Below, in pieces: positions 1 to 9,276 of a stretch of DNA of 64,000 bases. The stretch is taken from positions 4,847,433 through 4,911,432 of the forward strand of contig NZ_CP050191.1 in the NCBI RefSeq assembly GCF_011745145.1, in the 5' to 3' direction. Position numbers and translations under genes: made by a program. Every line of letters starts with the position of its first letter. Position 1 is the stretch's first letter. The notes under the pieces were generated by a model that was not told the origin of the DNA, did no database searches, and saw nothing but the letters and a program-made list of their open reading frames with translations. The stretch comes from Mycobacterium sp. DL440 (GTDB lineage Bacteria; Actinomycetota; Actinomycetes; Mycobacteriales; Mycobacteriaceae).

Positions 1-920
<920 letters not shown>

Positions 921-992
921 AAGGCGAGTGTAATACCCGCGCTGTCCCCCGCGTTTACGGGACCGGTTCGAGCGTCGGCTACGATTGCCGAC

Positions 993-1078
993 GGAGGATT
1001 CGCCTAGTGGCCTATGGCGCTCGCCTGGAACGCGGGTTGGGTTAACAGCCCTCAGGGGTTCAAATCCCCTATCCTCCG
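993..1078 (+). tRNA. serV: tRNA-Ser(GGA)
   Basis: An 86-nt class II tRNA with acceptor GGAGGAT pairing ATCCTCC, discriminator G at 1078, anticodon GGA inside CTGGAAC, a long variable arm and T-loop GGTTCAAATCC. CCA is not encoded. It lies between ffs and the Rv3723-like gene. Confidence 0.96.
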
Positions 1079-1087
1079 CGCTCGGGT

Positions 1088-1136
1088 CCGGGGTGCGACC
1101 TGCTGAATCAACCCTGATCAGCAGCTCGCACCCCGG
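1088..1136 (+). terminator. Hairpin after tRNA-Ser(GGA)
   Basis: An 11-bp inverted repeat CCGGGGTGCGA / TCGCACCCCGG encloses a second TGCTGA / TCAGCA stem. It starts ten bases after the tRNA, which suggests termination or 3'-end protection. There is no U-run, as is usual in mycobacteria. Confidence 0.55.
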
Positions 1137-1162
1137 CCCAATTTCAGTACCCGAGGAGGAGT

Positions 1163-1939
1163 ATGGGCCGCACCGTCGCGGTGATCTGGCACGTGTCGTT
1201 TTCGATCGTGGCCGCCGGCCTCTACTTCTTTTTCGTGCTCCCCCGCTGGCACGAACTCATGGGCGAGACCTCGCCGACGCTCGGGCTGATCCTGCGCATC
1301 GTCACGGGCGCGCTGATCGGTCTGGCCGCCCTGCCGGTGGTGTTCACGCTGCAACGGACCAAGCGTCCCGAGCTGTCCACCCCCGAGTTGGCGCTGCGAT
1401 TGCGGACCGCCTCGATCGCCCTGCACGTACTGGCAGCGGTGCTGATCGTCTGCACCGCCGTCTCCGAGATCTGGCTGTCGCTCGACAACTTCGGGCCGTG
1501 GCTGTTCGGGGTTTACGGCGCCGCCGCCGCGATTGCGCTGCTCGGCATCTTCGCCTTCTATCTGGCGTTCGTCGCCGAACTGCCACCCCCGCCGCCGAAG
1601 CCGGTCAAGACCCGGCAAAAGGCCGAGCGTCGCGGTCGCAAGAAGGCGGTCGCCGAGGCCGAAGAAGCTGCCGAGGTGGACGAGGCCGAGAAGTCGGACG
1701 AGCCCGAAGAGACCGAAGAGGTCGAAGAGACCGAAGAGGCCACTGACGTCGAGCCCGAGGCCGACGTGAAAGAGGCCGAGGACCAGGCCGAAGAGTCCGG
1801 CACCGAGGAACCTCAGTCCACGGCCGAGGAAGCCGAGGCGACCGAAGGCATCTCCCTGCGCAACCGGCGGCCGTCCAGCAAGAGCGGCACCAAGCGGCGG
1901 GGGCGGCGCACGCGCGGCGAAGTCGCCACCGAGGACTGA
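1163..1939 (+). CDS. Conserved four-helix membrane protein with acidic tail (Rv3723-like)
   Basis: A 258-residue protein with four hydrophobic segments near residues 4-28, 39-63, 76-105 and 112-140. It ends in a Glu/Asp/Ala-rich low-complexity tail (about 150-225) and a basic end (KSGTKRRGRRTRG). Topology predicts an integral membrane protein with a long charged, disordered cytoplasmic tail. GAGGAGGAG lies just before the ATG. Function is unknown; similarity to Rv3723 is inferred from position after ffs/serV and from topology. The tail could contact ribosomes, the SRP pathway or divisome partners, but the sequence does not show this. Confidence 0.85.
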   Translation: MGRTVAVIWHVSFSIVAAGLYFFFVLPRWHELMGETSPTLGLILRIVTGALIGLAALPVVFTLQRTKRPELSTPELALRLRTASIALHVLAAVLIVCTAVSEIWLSLDNFGPWLFGVYGAAAAIALLGIFAFYLAFVAELPPPPPKPVKTRQKAERRGRKKAVAEAEEAAEVDEAEKSDEPEETEEVEETEEATDVEPEADVKEAEDQAEESGTEEPQSTAEEAEATEGISLRNRRPSSKSGTKRRGRRTRGEVATED

Positions 1940-1989
1940 CGCACGCCAATCGCGTCGACATCGGCTACTTATCCAGCCAAGATGGGTAC

Positions 1990-3012
1990 ATGAGCAAAGT
2001 GAGCTCACATCCGTTCAGAACGATCGTCGCGGTGGCAGTGGCCGCCGCGACGGCCGTTATCGCCCCGATTGCACCTGCCGGCGCCGCACCCGGCGATCCG
2101 GAGACCGTGGCCGCCCAAGTCGAACCATCGGTGGCCCGCATCGACACCGTTGTGGATTACCAGCAGGCCTACGGCATCGGCACCGGCATCGTGCTGTCGC
2201 CGAACGGTGAGGTGCTGACCAACTATCACGTCGTCCAGGGGGCCAACTCGATCGGCGCCACGGTCGGCGGCCAGCGATTCCCCGCCGACCTGGTCGGCTA
2301 CGACCGGCAGAACGACATCGCGGTGCTGCAACTGCACGGTGCGAGCGGCCTCCCGCCGGCACCGATCGGCGATTCGGCCGCGCTGGCACCGGGCCACCCC
2401 GTCGTCGCACTCGGCAATGCCGGAGGCACCACCTCGCCTCTGACCCACGAGGTGGGCACCGTCAGCGCGTTCAACCGCACCGTCAACGCCGAAGATGAGC
2501 TGACCGGCACCAGCGACGAGATCAACGGCCTGTTCGAATTCGCCGCACCGGTGCGTGCCGGTGACTCCGGCGGTCCCGTGGTCAACGACGACGGGCAGGT
2601 CGTGGGTATGACGACCGCCGCGTCGGTGAACTTCCGGATGGGCCCCGGCGGCAAGGGGTTCGCGATCCCGATCAACGACGCGATGGCCATCGCCGGGCAG
2701 ATCCGCTCCCGGACCCCGTCGGGCTCGGTGCACATCGGGCCGCCGACCCTGCTGGGCGTCGGCGTCCGTACCGCGCAGCGCCAGAGCGGCGGGGTGATCG
2801 TCCAGGACGTCATCGCCGGCGGCCCCGCCGACGCGGCCGGCCTGATCCCGGGCGACGTGCTCACCAACATCGACACCACCCCGCTGGATTCGGCGCGCAC
2901 CCTGACGCTGGTCCTCGATCGGCACTACCCCGGCGACGTGATCGGCCTGACCTGGCTGGACCAGGGCGGCCAGCAGCACACCGGCAAGGCCACGCTGGCC
3001 GCCGGGCCGTAA
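1990..3012 (+). CDS. Secreted trypsin-like serine protease with PDZ domain (PepA-like)
   Basis: A 340-residue HtrA/DegP-type (S1C) protease. Residues 1-33 form a signal peptide ending in an Ala-rich PAGAAP cleavage region. The triad is visible: His80 in TNYHVV, Asp109 in QNDIAVL and Ser193 in GDSGGP. A single PDZ domain occupies about 255-335 and should bind peptide C-termini. The layout matches mycobacterial PepA (Rv0125) better than membrane-anchored HtrA or PepD, since there is no internal transmembrane anchor. Likely role: extracytoplasmic protein quality control or processing. The next gene starts 4 nt after its stop. Confidence 0.9.
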   Translation: MSKVSSHPFRTIVAVAVAAATAVIAPIAPAGAAPGDPETVAAQVEPSVARIDTVVDYQQAYGIGTGIVLSPNGEVLTNYHVVQGANSIGATVGGQRFPADLVGYDRQNDIAVLQLHGASGLPPAPIGDSAALAPGHPVVALGNAGGTTSPLTHEVGTVSAFNRTVNAEDELTGTSDEINGLFEFAAPVRAGDSGGPVVNDDGQVVGMTTAASVNFRMGPGGKGFAIPINDAMAIAGQIRSRTPSGSVHIGPPTLLGVGVRTAQRQSGGVIVQDVIAGGPADAAGLIPGDVLTNIDTTPLDSARTLTLVLDRHYPGDVIGLTWLDQGGQQHTGKATLAAGP

Positions 3013-3016
3013 TCCC

Positions 3017-4585
3017 GTGGTCACACTGGACCGCCTGATCAACGTCCTGGGCGGCTACGGAGTGCGCTTGCACACCCCGGCAAGCGGACCCTGCCCGGCG
3101 CCACGCTCGACCGAGCTGCGCAGCGTGGTGATGCACGAACCCGGGCAGGTCATCGGTGATGTCCTGTTGGCGGTCGGCGCCGGGTCGGTGTCCGAGGCGG
3201 TGCAGTGGGCGAAGGCAGCGCGCGCCGTGGTGGTCCTGGTCCGCGGCCCGCACAACCTCGCCGATGACGATGAACTGACGGACGGCGACCGCATCGCGGT
3301 GATGACGGTCGAACCCGAAGTCTCCTGGAGCGAGCTGGCAGCCGTGGTCTACGGTGTCGTGCTGGAGGGCCGGGAGACCGAATCCGGGCGCGGCCCAACC
3401 GATTTGTTCGCACTGGCCGACAGCCTCGCCGATGCCGTGGGTGGTGCGGTCACCATCGAGGACCGGCGTAGCGCGGTGCTGGCGTACTCGCGGCTGCAGC
3501 AGCACGCCGATCCGGCCCGCGCCGAGACGATCCTGAGCCGTGCGGCACCCGAACGGCTGCGCACCCTGTTCGAGGCCCGCGGGGTGTTCCGGCATCTGGC
3601 CGAATCGGACGAGCCGATGTTCGTCGACGGCGATGACGAGCTCGGCCTGACCGGGCGGATGGCGGTGGCTGCCCGGGCCGGTCGCGAAGTGCTCGGTTCG
3701 ATCTGGGTGGCATGTGCCGCTCCCCTGCCCGACGCGCGCCGGGCCGCGCTGGCCGACGGTGCCCGCATGGTTGCCCTGCATCTGCTGCGCTCCCGGGCCA
3801 GCGCCGATCTGGAACGCCAGGTGGAGTCGGAGCTCGTCATCCGTCTCCTCGAGGGCGCCGCCGATGCCACCACGGCGGCCAGCCGGCTCGGGTTGCCGCA
3901 GACGCCGCTGCGGGTGATCGCGTTGCGCGCCCGGACCGGGGACGAGCGGCACGCCGCGCTGCTGCTGGCGTTCGAGCGGGCGACCGCGGGCTTCGGCTGG
4001 TCACGTCCCGGGCGCAGCGCCCTGGCCGGCAACACCGTCTACACGGTGTTGCCCGGCGCCGAGGCCGAAGGCGCGAGCCGGTGGGTGGCGGGGCTGCGCG
4101 CCGCGTTGCCCGAGCCGGTGACCGTGCTGGCCGGCATCAGCGGCCCGGCTACCGCCGCTGAGCTGGCGTTGGCCCGCAGTGAGGCCGACGAGTGCCTGGC
4201 ACTGCACGAAGTCCTGCACGAGGTCCGGCACGAGGATGCCCGAGGCCTCGGCGACAGAGTGCCGGTCTACGACGAGGCGTGGGACGAGATCCTGCTGCAG
4301 CGCCTGCGTATCGCCGCCCGCGCCGGCCGTGCGCCGCAGCGCGGCCCCGTCGCCGAGCTACGGGCTCATGATCAGGCCAACGGCACGCAGTACGCGGCCA
4401 CGCTGCGGGCCTGGTTGGAGGCCCAGGGCGATCTGGCCGGGGCCGGGCGGACGCTCGGTGTGCACGAGAACACCGTGCGCTACCGGCTCCGCAAGATGGT
4501 CGAACTCACCCAGCTGGACCTGGCCGACGCGCACAAGCGACTGGCGATGATGATCGAGTTGGCGGCAACCGAAGAGTTGTCGTAA
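3017..4585 (+). CDS. PucR-family transcriptional regulator
   Basis: A 522-residue protein with an N-terminal PucR-type sensory domain (about 10-130), a middle GGDEF-like region (about 290-390) and a C-terminal PucR helix-turn-helix (about 455-515, core VHENTVRYRLRKM). This family controls purine, amino-acid or xenobiotic catabolism, usually of an adjacent gene. It starts with GTG, 4 nt after the protease, so the two may be co-transcribed. The D-amino-acid-oxidase-like gene follows 74 nt later across a set of TTGTCG half-sites, which suggests that flavoenzyme is its target. Confidence 0.87.
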   Translation: MVTLDRLINVLGGYGVRLHTPASGPCPAPRSTELRSVVMHEPGQVIGDVLLAVGAGSVSEAVQWAKAARAVVVLVRGPHNLADDDELTDGDRIAVMTVEPEVSWSELAAVVYGVVLEGRETESGRGPTDLFALADSLADAVGGAVTIEDRRSAVLAYSRLQQHADPARAETILSRAAPERLRTLFEARGVFRHLAESDEPMFVDGDDELGLTGRMAVAARAGREVLGSIWVACAAPLPDARRAALADGARMVALHLLRSRASADLERQVESELVIRLLEGAADATTAASRLGLPQTPLRVIALRARTGDERHAALLLAFERATAGFGWSRPGRSALAGNTVYTVLPGAEAEGASRWVAGLRAALPEPVTVLAGISGPATAAELALARSEADECLALHEVLHEVRHEDARGLGDRVPVYDEAWDEILLQRLRIAARAGRAPQRGPVAELRAHDQANGTQYAATLRAWLEAQGDLAGAGRTLGVHENTVRYRLRKMVELTQLDLADAHKRLAMMIELAATEELS

Positions 4586-4616
4586 CTCGACAATCGCTCC
4601 CCTTCTGTTTGTCGAG
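4577..4616. promoter_or_regulatory. Candidate operator: three TTGTCG half-sites
   Basis: TTGTCG (4577-4582), CGACAA (4588-4593) and TTGTCG (4609/4610-4614) alternate in orientation. The last two belong to an 8-bp inverted repeat, CTCGACAA / TTGTCGAG. They overlap the end of the PucR gene and precede the flavoenzyme gene. Assignment to PucR is inference. Confidence 0.45.
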
Positions 4617-4659
4617 ATAGCGCAAACACCGAGCGCGTGAGCGGCCTCACCATGGGAGC

Positions 4660-5910
4660 ATGTATGGGGTCGAGCGCATTGACGGTGCACCGCGGTCAGC
4701 GGTTGTCGTGGGTGCAGGCATCGTCGGCCTGTCTACCGCATGGTTTCTCCAGGAGCACGGGGTCAAGGTCACCGTGGTCGACCGCACCGGGGTCGCCGCA
4801 GGTGCGTCGTGGGGCAATGCCGGCTGGGTTTCGCCGACGCTGACCATCCCGCTCAACGATCCGGCAGTGCTGCGTTACGGCCTACGGTCGCTTTTCAACC
4901 CGGCCGCTCCACTCCACATCCCGCTGACCTCGGGCCCCCGGTTGCTGGCGTTCCTGGCCCGGTTCGCCATGAACTGCCGGCACTCGACCTGGACCAGGGT
5001 CGCCAAAGCCAACGTGCCACTCAACGAGGAGTGCCTCGAGGCCTACGACGTGCTGACTTCCAACGGGGTGTCGGTACCCACCACCGATGGGCCGATCACC
5101 GCGCTGTTCGAAAACTCCCGTCAGGCCGAACATCTGATGACCGAACTGCGCCGGATGGCCGCCGTCGGACAGACCGTGACGGTCACCGGCCTGTCCGGTG
5201 AGATGCTGCGCGACCACGTCCCGCTGGCGTCCTCGGCGATCACCGCGGGCATCAGTGTGGAAGGCCAGCGCTTCGTGGACCCGGGCCGGTTCGTCCAGGC
5301 GCTCGGCGATGCCGTCATCGCCAGGGGCGCAGAGCTGGTCATCGGCGAGGTCACCGACGTGCGGGCCATGGGTGCCGGCGTGAACGTGGACCTGACGGAC
5401 CGATCATTGAGCGCCGAGACCGCTGTGATCGCCACCGGGGCCTGGCTGTCGAAGCTGGCGAAACCCTGGGTCCGTACGCCCGTGCAGGCCGGTCGCGGTT
5501 ACTCGTTCACCGTGCCGGTGGACCGCCCGATTCTCGGGCCCATCTACCTGCCCGACGCCCGTGTCGCCTGCACGCCGTATCAAGGCGGGCTGCGGGTGGC
5601 CGGAACCATGGAGTTCCGCTCCCCCGACGATCCGCTGCAACCGCCGCGGGTCGAAGCGATCATCGCCGCGGCCGCGCCGCTGCTCGATGGGGTGGACTGG
5701 GATGCCCACACCGACATGTGGGTGGGCCCGCGGCCGGTCAGCTCGGACGGGCGCCCACTGATAGGCGAAGTGGCAGAAGGCATCTACGTGGCCGGCGGTC
5801 ACGGGATGTGGGGGCTGGCGCACGGCCCTGTCACCGGCCGACTGCTCGCCGAATACCTGACCACCGGAAAGCAACCCGAGGCGCTACGGGAATTCGATCC
5901 CCTGCGCTGA
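4660..5910 (+). CDS. FAD-dependent D-amino acid oxidase/dehydrogenase family protein (DadA-like)
   Basis: A 416-residue DAO-fold flavoprotein. The N-terminal Rossmann motif is VVVGAGIVGLSTAWFL followed by the acidic VVDRTG strand. Family features include GASWGNAGW, the RPVSSDGRPLIGE segment and a C-terminal GHGMWGLAHGP that closes over FAD. DadA-type enzymes oxidatively deaminate D-amino acids (or glycine or sarcosine) to 2-oxo acids in the cytoplasm. The preceding PucR gene suggests substrate-induced catabolism. The exact substrate cannot be read from the sequence. Confidence 0.85.
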   Translation: MYGVERIDGAPRSAVVVGAGIVGLSTAWFLQEHGVKVTVVDRTGVAAGASWGNAGWVSPTLTIPLNDPAVLRYGLRSLFNPAAPLHIPLTSGPRLLAFLARFAMNCRHSTWTRVAKANVPLNEECLEAYDVLTSNGVSVPTTDGPITALFENSRQAEHLMTELRRMAAVGQTVTVTGLSGEMLRDHVPLASSAITAGISVEGQRFVDPGRFVQALGDAVIARGAELVIGEVTDVRAMGAGVNVDLTDRSLSAETAVIATGAWLSKLAKPWVRTPVQAGRGYSFTVPVDRPILGPIYLPDARVACTPYQGGLRVAGTMEFRSPDDPLQPPRVEAIIAAAAPLLDGVDWDAHTDMWVGPRPVSSDGRPLIGEVAEGIYVAGGHGMWGLAHGPVTGRLLAEYLTTGKQPEALREFDPLR

Positions 5911-5925
5911 CGATTCACAACCTTG

Positions 5926-5978
5926 CCCTGACGGGCGCACAAGCCGTCAGGGGCGGTGCACGACCCGCCCCTGACGGC
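5926..5978 (+). promoter_or_regulatory. Strong hairpin with competing repeat (terminator or attenuator)
   Basis: GCCGTCAGGGGCGG (5943-5956) and its exact complement (5965-5978) form a 14-bp stem with an 8-nt loop. An upstream CCCTGACGG (5926-5934) could pair with the left arm instead, giving two exclusive structures. It lies between the flavoenzyme and the Gre-like gene. No U-tract follows. Confidence 0.5.
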
Positions 5979-6006
5979 AACTCCGCATCACCGGAAGGAA
6001 CCAACA

Positions 6007-6471
6007 ATGACTGTCAGCCAACGTATTTGGTTATCACCGCAGGCCTACGAGCGCCTACAGGTCGAGCTGTCGACGCTGCGTGACCTGATCGCCAGCGAAG
6101 CGGCATCCGACTCCGACGAGAACGAGGTGGCCATCCAGCGGGCCCGGCAGGCCCGCATCCAGCAGATCCACGACCTGCTGCTCAACGCCGTCGTCGGTGA
6201 GAACCCCCCGGACGACGGGGTGGCCGAGCCGGGCATGGTACTGACCGTGCGTTACGACCAGACCGGCGAGATCGAGACGTTCCTGTTGGGCGTCCGGGGT
6301 GCCGAATACGGCGACCTGGAGGTCTATTCGGTGAACTCACCGCTGGGCGAGGCAATTGTCGGCGCACGCCCCGGCGAGCACCGCAGCTACCCGGTGCCCA
6401 GCGGCGAGGCCGTGCCGGTCACCCTGATCAGCGCGGTGCCGTTCGGGATGCACCTGCCCACCGCGGGGTGA
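6007..6471 (+). CDS. GreA/GreB-domain elongation factor-like protein (Rv3788-like)
   Basis: A 154-residue protein. The N-terminal helical part (about 1-70, rich in Arg and Glu, RARQARIQQIHDLL) and the C-terminal Gre FKBP-like domain (about 75-150, ending PFGMHLPTAG) match small Gre-like factors that act at the RNA polymerase secondary channel. I start at the ATG at 6007, which has AAGGAA 6 nt upstream and gives MTVSQRIWLSPQAYERL. An earlier in-frame GTG at 5956 lies inside the upstream hairpin and is unlikely. Whether it stimulates transcript cleavage or only binds the channel is unknown. Confidence 0.8.
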   Translation: MTVSQRIWLSPQAYERLQVELSTLRDLIASEAASDSDENEVAIQRARQARIQQIHDLLLNAVVGENPPDDGVAEPGMVLTVRYDQTGEIETFLLGVRGAEYGDLEVYSVNSPLGEAIVGARPGEHRSYPVPSGEAVPVTLISAVPFGMHLPTAG

Positions 6472-7551
6472 TCACGCAAGTCCGGCGATCAGTTGAGCGG
6501 CCCGTCCGGCGGCGTCCGTTGCCCGGATCTCTGCACCGATGGCCGCCGCAGCGGCTGCCCACCTCGGTTCAACGAGCAAGGTGATGATCGAGCGTCGGAT
6601 GGACTCGACCGACGCCGACCTGCGCAGCGTCAATCCGGCTCCCGCAGCGGCGATCGAACGCCCGATCAATGGTTGGTCGGATAGACCGCTGGCCGGCATG
6701 ATCAGCGTCGGGATGCCGTGGGCCAGTGCCCGGAACGTCGTAGCATGTCCGCCGTGCCCGACGAGCAGCGAACATGTCGGCAGCAGTTCGCCGTGGTCGG
6801 CATATCCCCGGACATCCACATTCGGTGCACTGGGCAGCACGCCTGGTTCGATCACGCCGCCGGTCGTCACCACCGCATTCACCGGCAGCGTCGCCAACGC
6901 CTCGATAACCCGTGCCAAGGTACGGCGCTGACCCCGAAAACCGTTGGTGGACATGCTGACAAGCACGCGCGCAGGAACCTCCGGCCGGTCGGGTTCGCGC
7001 GCATCGACTACCGCACCAACCCACCGCACATTGTGCGGCTGCGGCCGCAGGGATTCCGGATCGAGACGCCGCACCGTGACGACGATATTGAGGTCCGCGG
7101 AGTTCCACAGTCTGCTCACCCGATATCCGTAGAACCACGCCGCTGCGCCGGCCCCGAGCCGGTGCGGGCCGTTCAGGTAGTCACGAAACGTGTGGCTGAA
7201 CACCGCATGTGGAACGGCGGCGTCCTGCACAGCCCGTAACGCCGGAAGCAGCATGCAGTCGACAACGGCGACGTCCGGCCTGTCCCGTTCACACAGCTGC
7301 CGAACATCGGCACCGATGTTGGCGTCGTTGAACATCGGCACCCACCGGAGCGGGCTTTGCTCGCGACACGAGTCCCAGGGCCTCGCAGTCGGGTAGGCCC
7401 AAAACGCGAGCCCGACACTCTCGACTTCGCGCCGCAGGCACTCATGTCCGATGACGCGAACCCGATCGCCTCGGTCTGCGACGGCCCGGGCCACACCGAG
7501 CATCGGCGGCACATTGCCCCCGCCGTCCATTGTCACGAACAGAACGTTCAT
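6472..7551 (-). CDS. UGT/MGT-type glycosyltransferase
   Basis: A 359-residue GT-B fold protein. The N-terminal domain starts MNVLFVTMDGGGNVPPM with the glycine-rich acceptor loop. The C-terminal domain has the nucleotide-sugar signature GHGGHATTFRALAHGIPTLIMP (about 265-287). Such enzymes glycosylate small lipophilic acceptors such as macrolides or glycolipid precursors. It is convergent with the Gre-like gene (no gap) and divergent from a TetR regulator only 40 bp away, which probably controls it. The acceptor is unknown. Confidence 0.82.
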   Translation of the reverse strand: MNVLFVTMDGGGNVPPMLGVARAVADRGDRVRVIGHECLRREVESVGLAFWAYPTARPWDSCREQSPLRWVPMFNDANIGADVRQLCERDRPDVAVVDCMLLPALRAVQDAAVPHAVFSHTFRDYLNGPHRLGAGAAAWFYGYRVSRLWNSADLNIVVTVRRLDPESLRPQPHNVRWVGAVVDAREPDRPEVPARVLVSMSTNGFRGQRRTLARVIEALATLPVNAVVTTGGVIEPGVLPSAPNVDVRGYADHGELLPTCSLLVGHGGHATTFRALAHGIPTLIMPASGLSDQPLIGRSIAAAGAGLTLRRSASVESIRRSIITLLVEPRWAAAAAAIGAEIRATDAAGRAAQLIAGLA

Positions 7552-7591
7552 CGCGTCACGTCGCCCCTGAGCCGCAACTTACTCTGTTCGG

Positions 7592-8158
7592 ATGGTAGGC
7601 GAACGCAAGGGCACGCCCGGCAGCTTGACCGCCGATGACTGGGTGCAGGCCGGGTACGCCCTGCTGGCCTCCGACGGCATGCGGGCCCTGAAGATCGAAC
7701 GCCTCTGCGAGCAGATCGGCGCCACCCGGGGCAGCTTCTACTGGCATTTCACCGATATGAAGGGCTATCGGGCTGCCCTGGTCGCGTCGTGGAATGCGTT
7801 CCTGGAGCAGGACCGCCGCTCACTGGCCGAACTCGAGGACCTGCCGCCGCGCGAGCGGCTGTCGGGGATGATGAAAGATCTGCTGTCCCCGCGCCACTGG
7901 ACGCTGGAACGCGCGATGCGGGAGTGGGCCAGATCCGACGACGTCGCCGCGGCCAACGTGCGCGCGGCAGACCATCGCGTTCTGGTCGCCGTCACCAAGG
8001 CCTACCTCGACTACGGGTTCAGCCCCGAGGACTCCGCGCTGCGCGGTCAGGCCACCTTCGCCACGGGCATCGGGGCACTACATCTGATGGACTCAGCCGA
8101 CGCCCTGACCACAGCCGACCGCTACGAGCGTTTTCTGGACCTGATGTTGGGTACGTGA
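7592..8158 (+). CDS. TetR/AcrR-family transcriptional regulator
   Basis: A 188-residue protein. The N-terminal helix-turn-helix spans about 12-60 (ALKIERLCEQIGATRGSFYWHF), and the helical C-terminal ligand domain follows. It is divergent from the glycosyltransferase with a 40-bp shared promoter region, the standard arrangement for a local repressor. I see no clear palindrome in the gap. Confidence 0.85.
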   Translation: MVGERKGTPGSLTADDWVQAGYALLASDGMRALKIERLCEQIGATRGSFYWHFTDMKGYRAALVASWNAFLEQDRRSLAELEDLPPRERLSGMMKDLLSPRHWTLERAMREWARSDDVAAANVRAADHRVLVAVTKAYLDYGFSPEDSALRGQATFATGIGALHLMDSADALTTADRYERFLDLMLGT

Positions 8159-8231
8159 GCTACCCCGAGTGCGACGCAGACATCGTGCTCAGCCCGCTGC
8201 AACGACGTTTGCGTCACTTTCGATAGGTTCG

Positions 8232-9275
8232 CTACTTCGGGTTACCGTCCTCATCCCAGTTCTCGGCGACCTTCTTGCTGGGCTGCACCCGCGGCGGCTC
8301 GCCCGGCATCTTGGGGTAGCTCGGCGGGTACGGCAGGTCACCGAGACCGCGTTCCTCATCGGCCGCCACCAGATCCAGCAGCGGCTGCAGGGACTGCTTC
8401 TTCGAATCGATGCCGGCCCATGGATCCTCCCGTCCGGCAAGGAAATCCGGCACGGTGGCGATCGTGTAGTCGTCGGGGTTGGCGGTGCGCAGTTCGTCCC
8501 AGGACAACGGCGTCGACACCGTCGCGATCGGGGTCTTGCGGGCCGAATAGGGCGAGGCGAACGTGCGATCGCGGGCGTTCTGGTTGTAGTCGATGAACAG
8601 CCGCTCGCCGCGCTCTTCCTTCCACCACGAGGTGGTCACCGCTTCGGGTGCACGGCGTTCCACTTCGCGGGCCAGCGCGATCCCGGCCCGGCGGACCGCG
8701 ATGAAATCCCAGTCGGTCCTGATCCGCAGGAAGATGTGCACACCGCGGCCGCCCGAGGTTTTGGGATAGCCGACCAGGCCGAGCTCGTCGAGCAGCGGCT
8801 TGAGCACGTCGCAGGCCACCGCGGCAGCCTCGGCGAAGCCGGTGCCCGGTTGCGGGTCCAGGTCGATCCGCAGCTCGTCGGGATGTTCGGTGTCGGGGCA
8901 GCGAACCTGCCAGGGATGCAACGTGATGGTGCCCATCTGCGCGGCCCACGCGATCGCCGCCGGATGAGTCACCTTCAGCGCGTCGGCGGTACGCCCGGAC
9001 GGGAAGGTGACGACGCAGGTCTCCAGGTAGTCGGGATGCTTCTGCGGCACCCGCTTCTGGTAGATCTCCTCACCCTCGATGCCGTCGGGGAAGCGCTGCA
9101 GATGCGTGGGCCGGTCTTTCAACAGCGTGACCATACGGTCGGCGACGCTGAGGTAGTACTCCATCAGCTTGCCCTTGGTGCCGGCCGAGCCGAGCTTCGG
9201 GTAGTACACCTTGTCCGGGCTGGTGAACCGGACCTTGATCCCGTCGACGTCGAGTTCGGTTGCCGCTGTTGCCAT
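8232..9275 (-). CDS. LigD-type DNA primase-polymerase (Prim-PolC)
   Basis: A 347-residue stand-alone archaeo-eukaryotic primase domain of the LigD polymerase family. The metal-binding motif DLD is at Asp138/Asp140 (RIDLDPQPG), the SGGRGVH motif at about 174-180, and FASPYSARKTPIATVSTPLSW near the end completes the active site. Prim-PolC (Rv3730c) inserts ribonucleotides and does gap-filling repair synthesis with LigC. The ligase gene ends one base upstream on the same strand, so the pair is almost surely one transcript. The C-terminal basic tail (PSKKVAENWDED) is probably flexible. Confidence 0.92.
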   Translation of the reverse strand: MATAATELDVDGIKVRFTSPDKVYYPKLGSAGTKGKLMEYYLSVADRMVTLLKDRPTHLQRFPDGIEGEEIYQKRVPQKHPDYLETCVVTFPSGRTADALKVTHPAAIAWAAQMGTITLHPWQVRCPDTEHPDELRIDLDPQPGTGFAEAAAVACDVLKPLLDELGLVGYPKTSGGRGVHIFLRIRTDWDFIAVRRAGIALAREVERRAPEAVTTSWWKEERGERLFIDYNQNARDRTFASPYSARKTPIATVSTPLSWDELRTANPDDYTIATVPDFLAGREDPWAGIDSKKQSLQPLLDLVAADEERGLGDLPYPPSYPKMPGEPPRVQPSKKVAENWDEDGNPK

Positions 9276-9276
9276 A

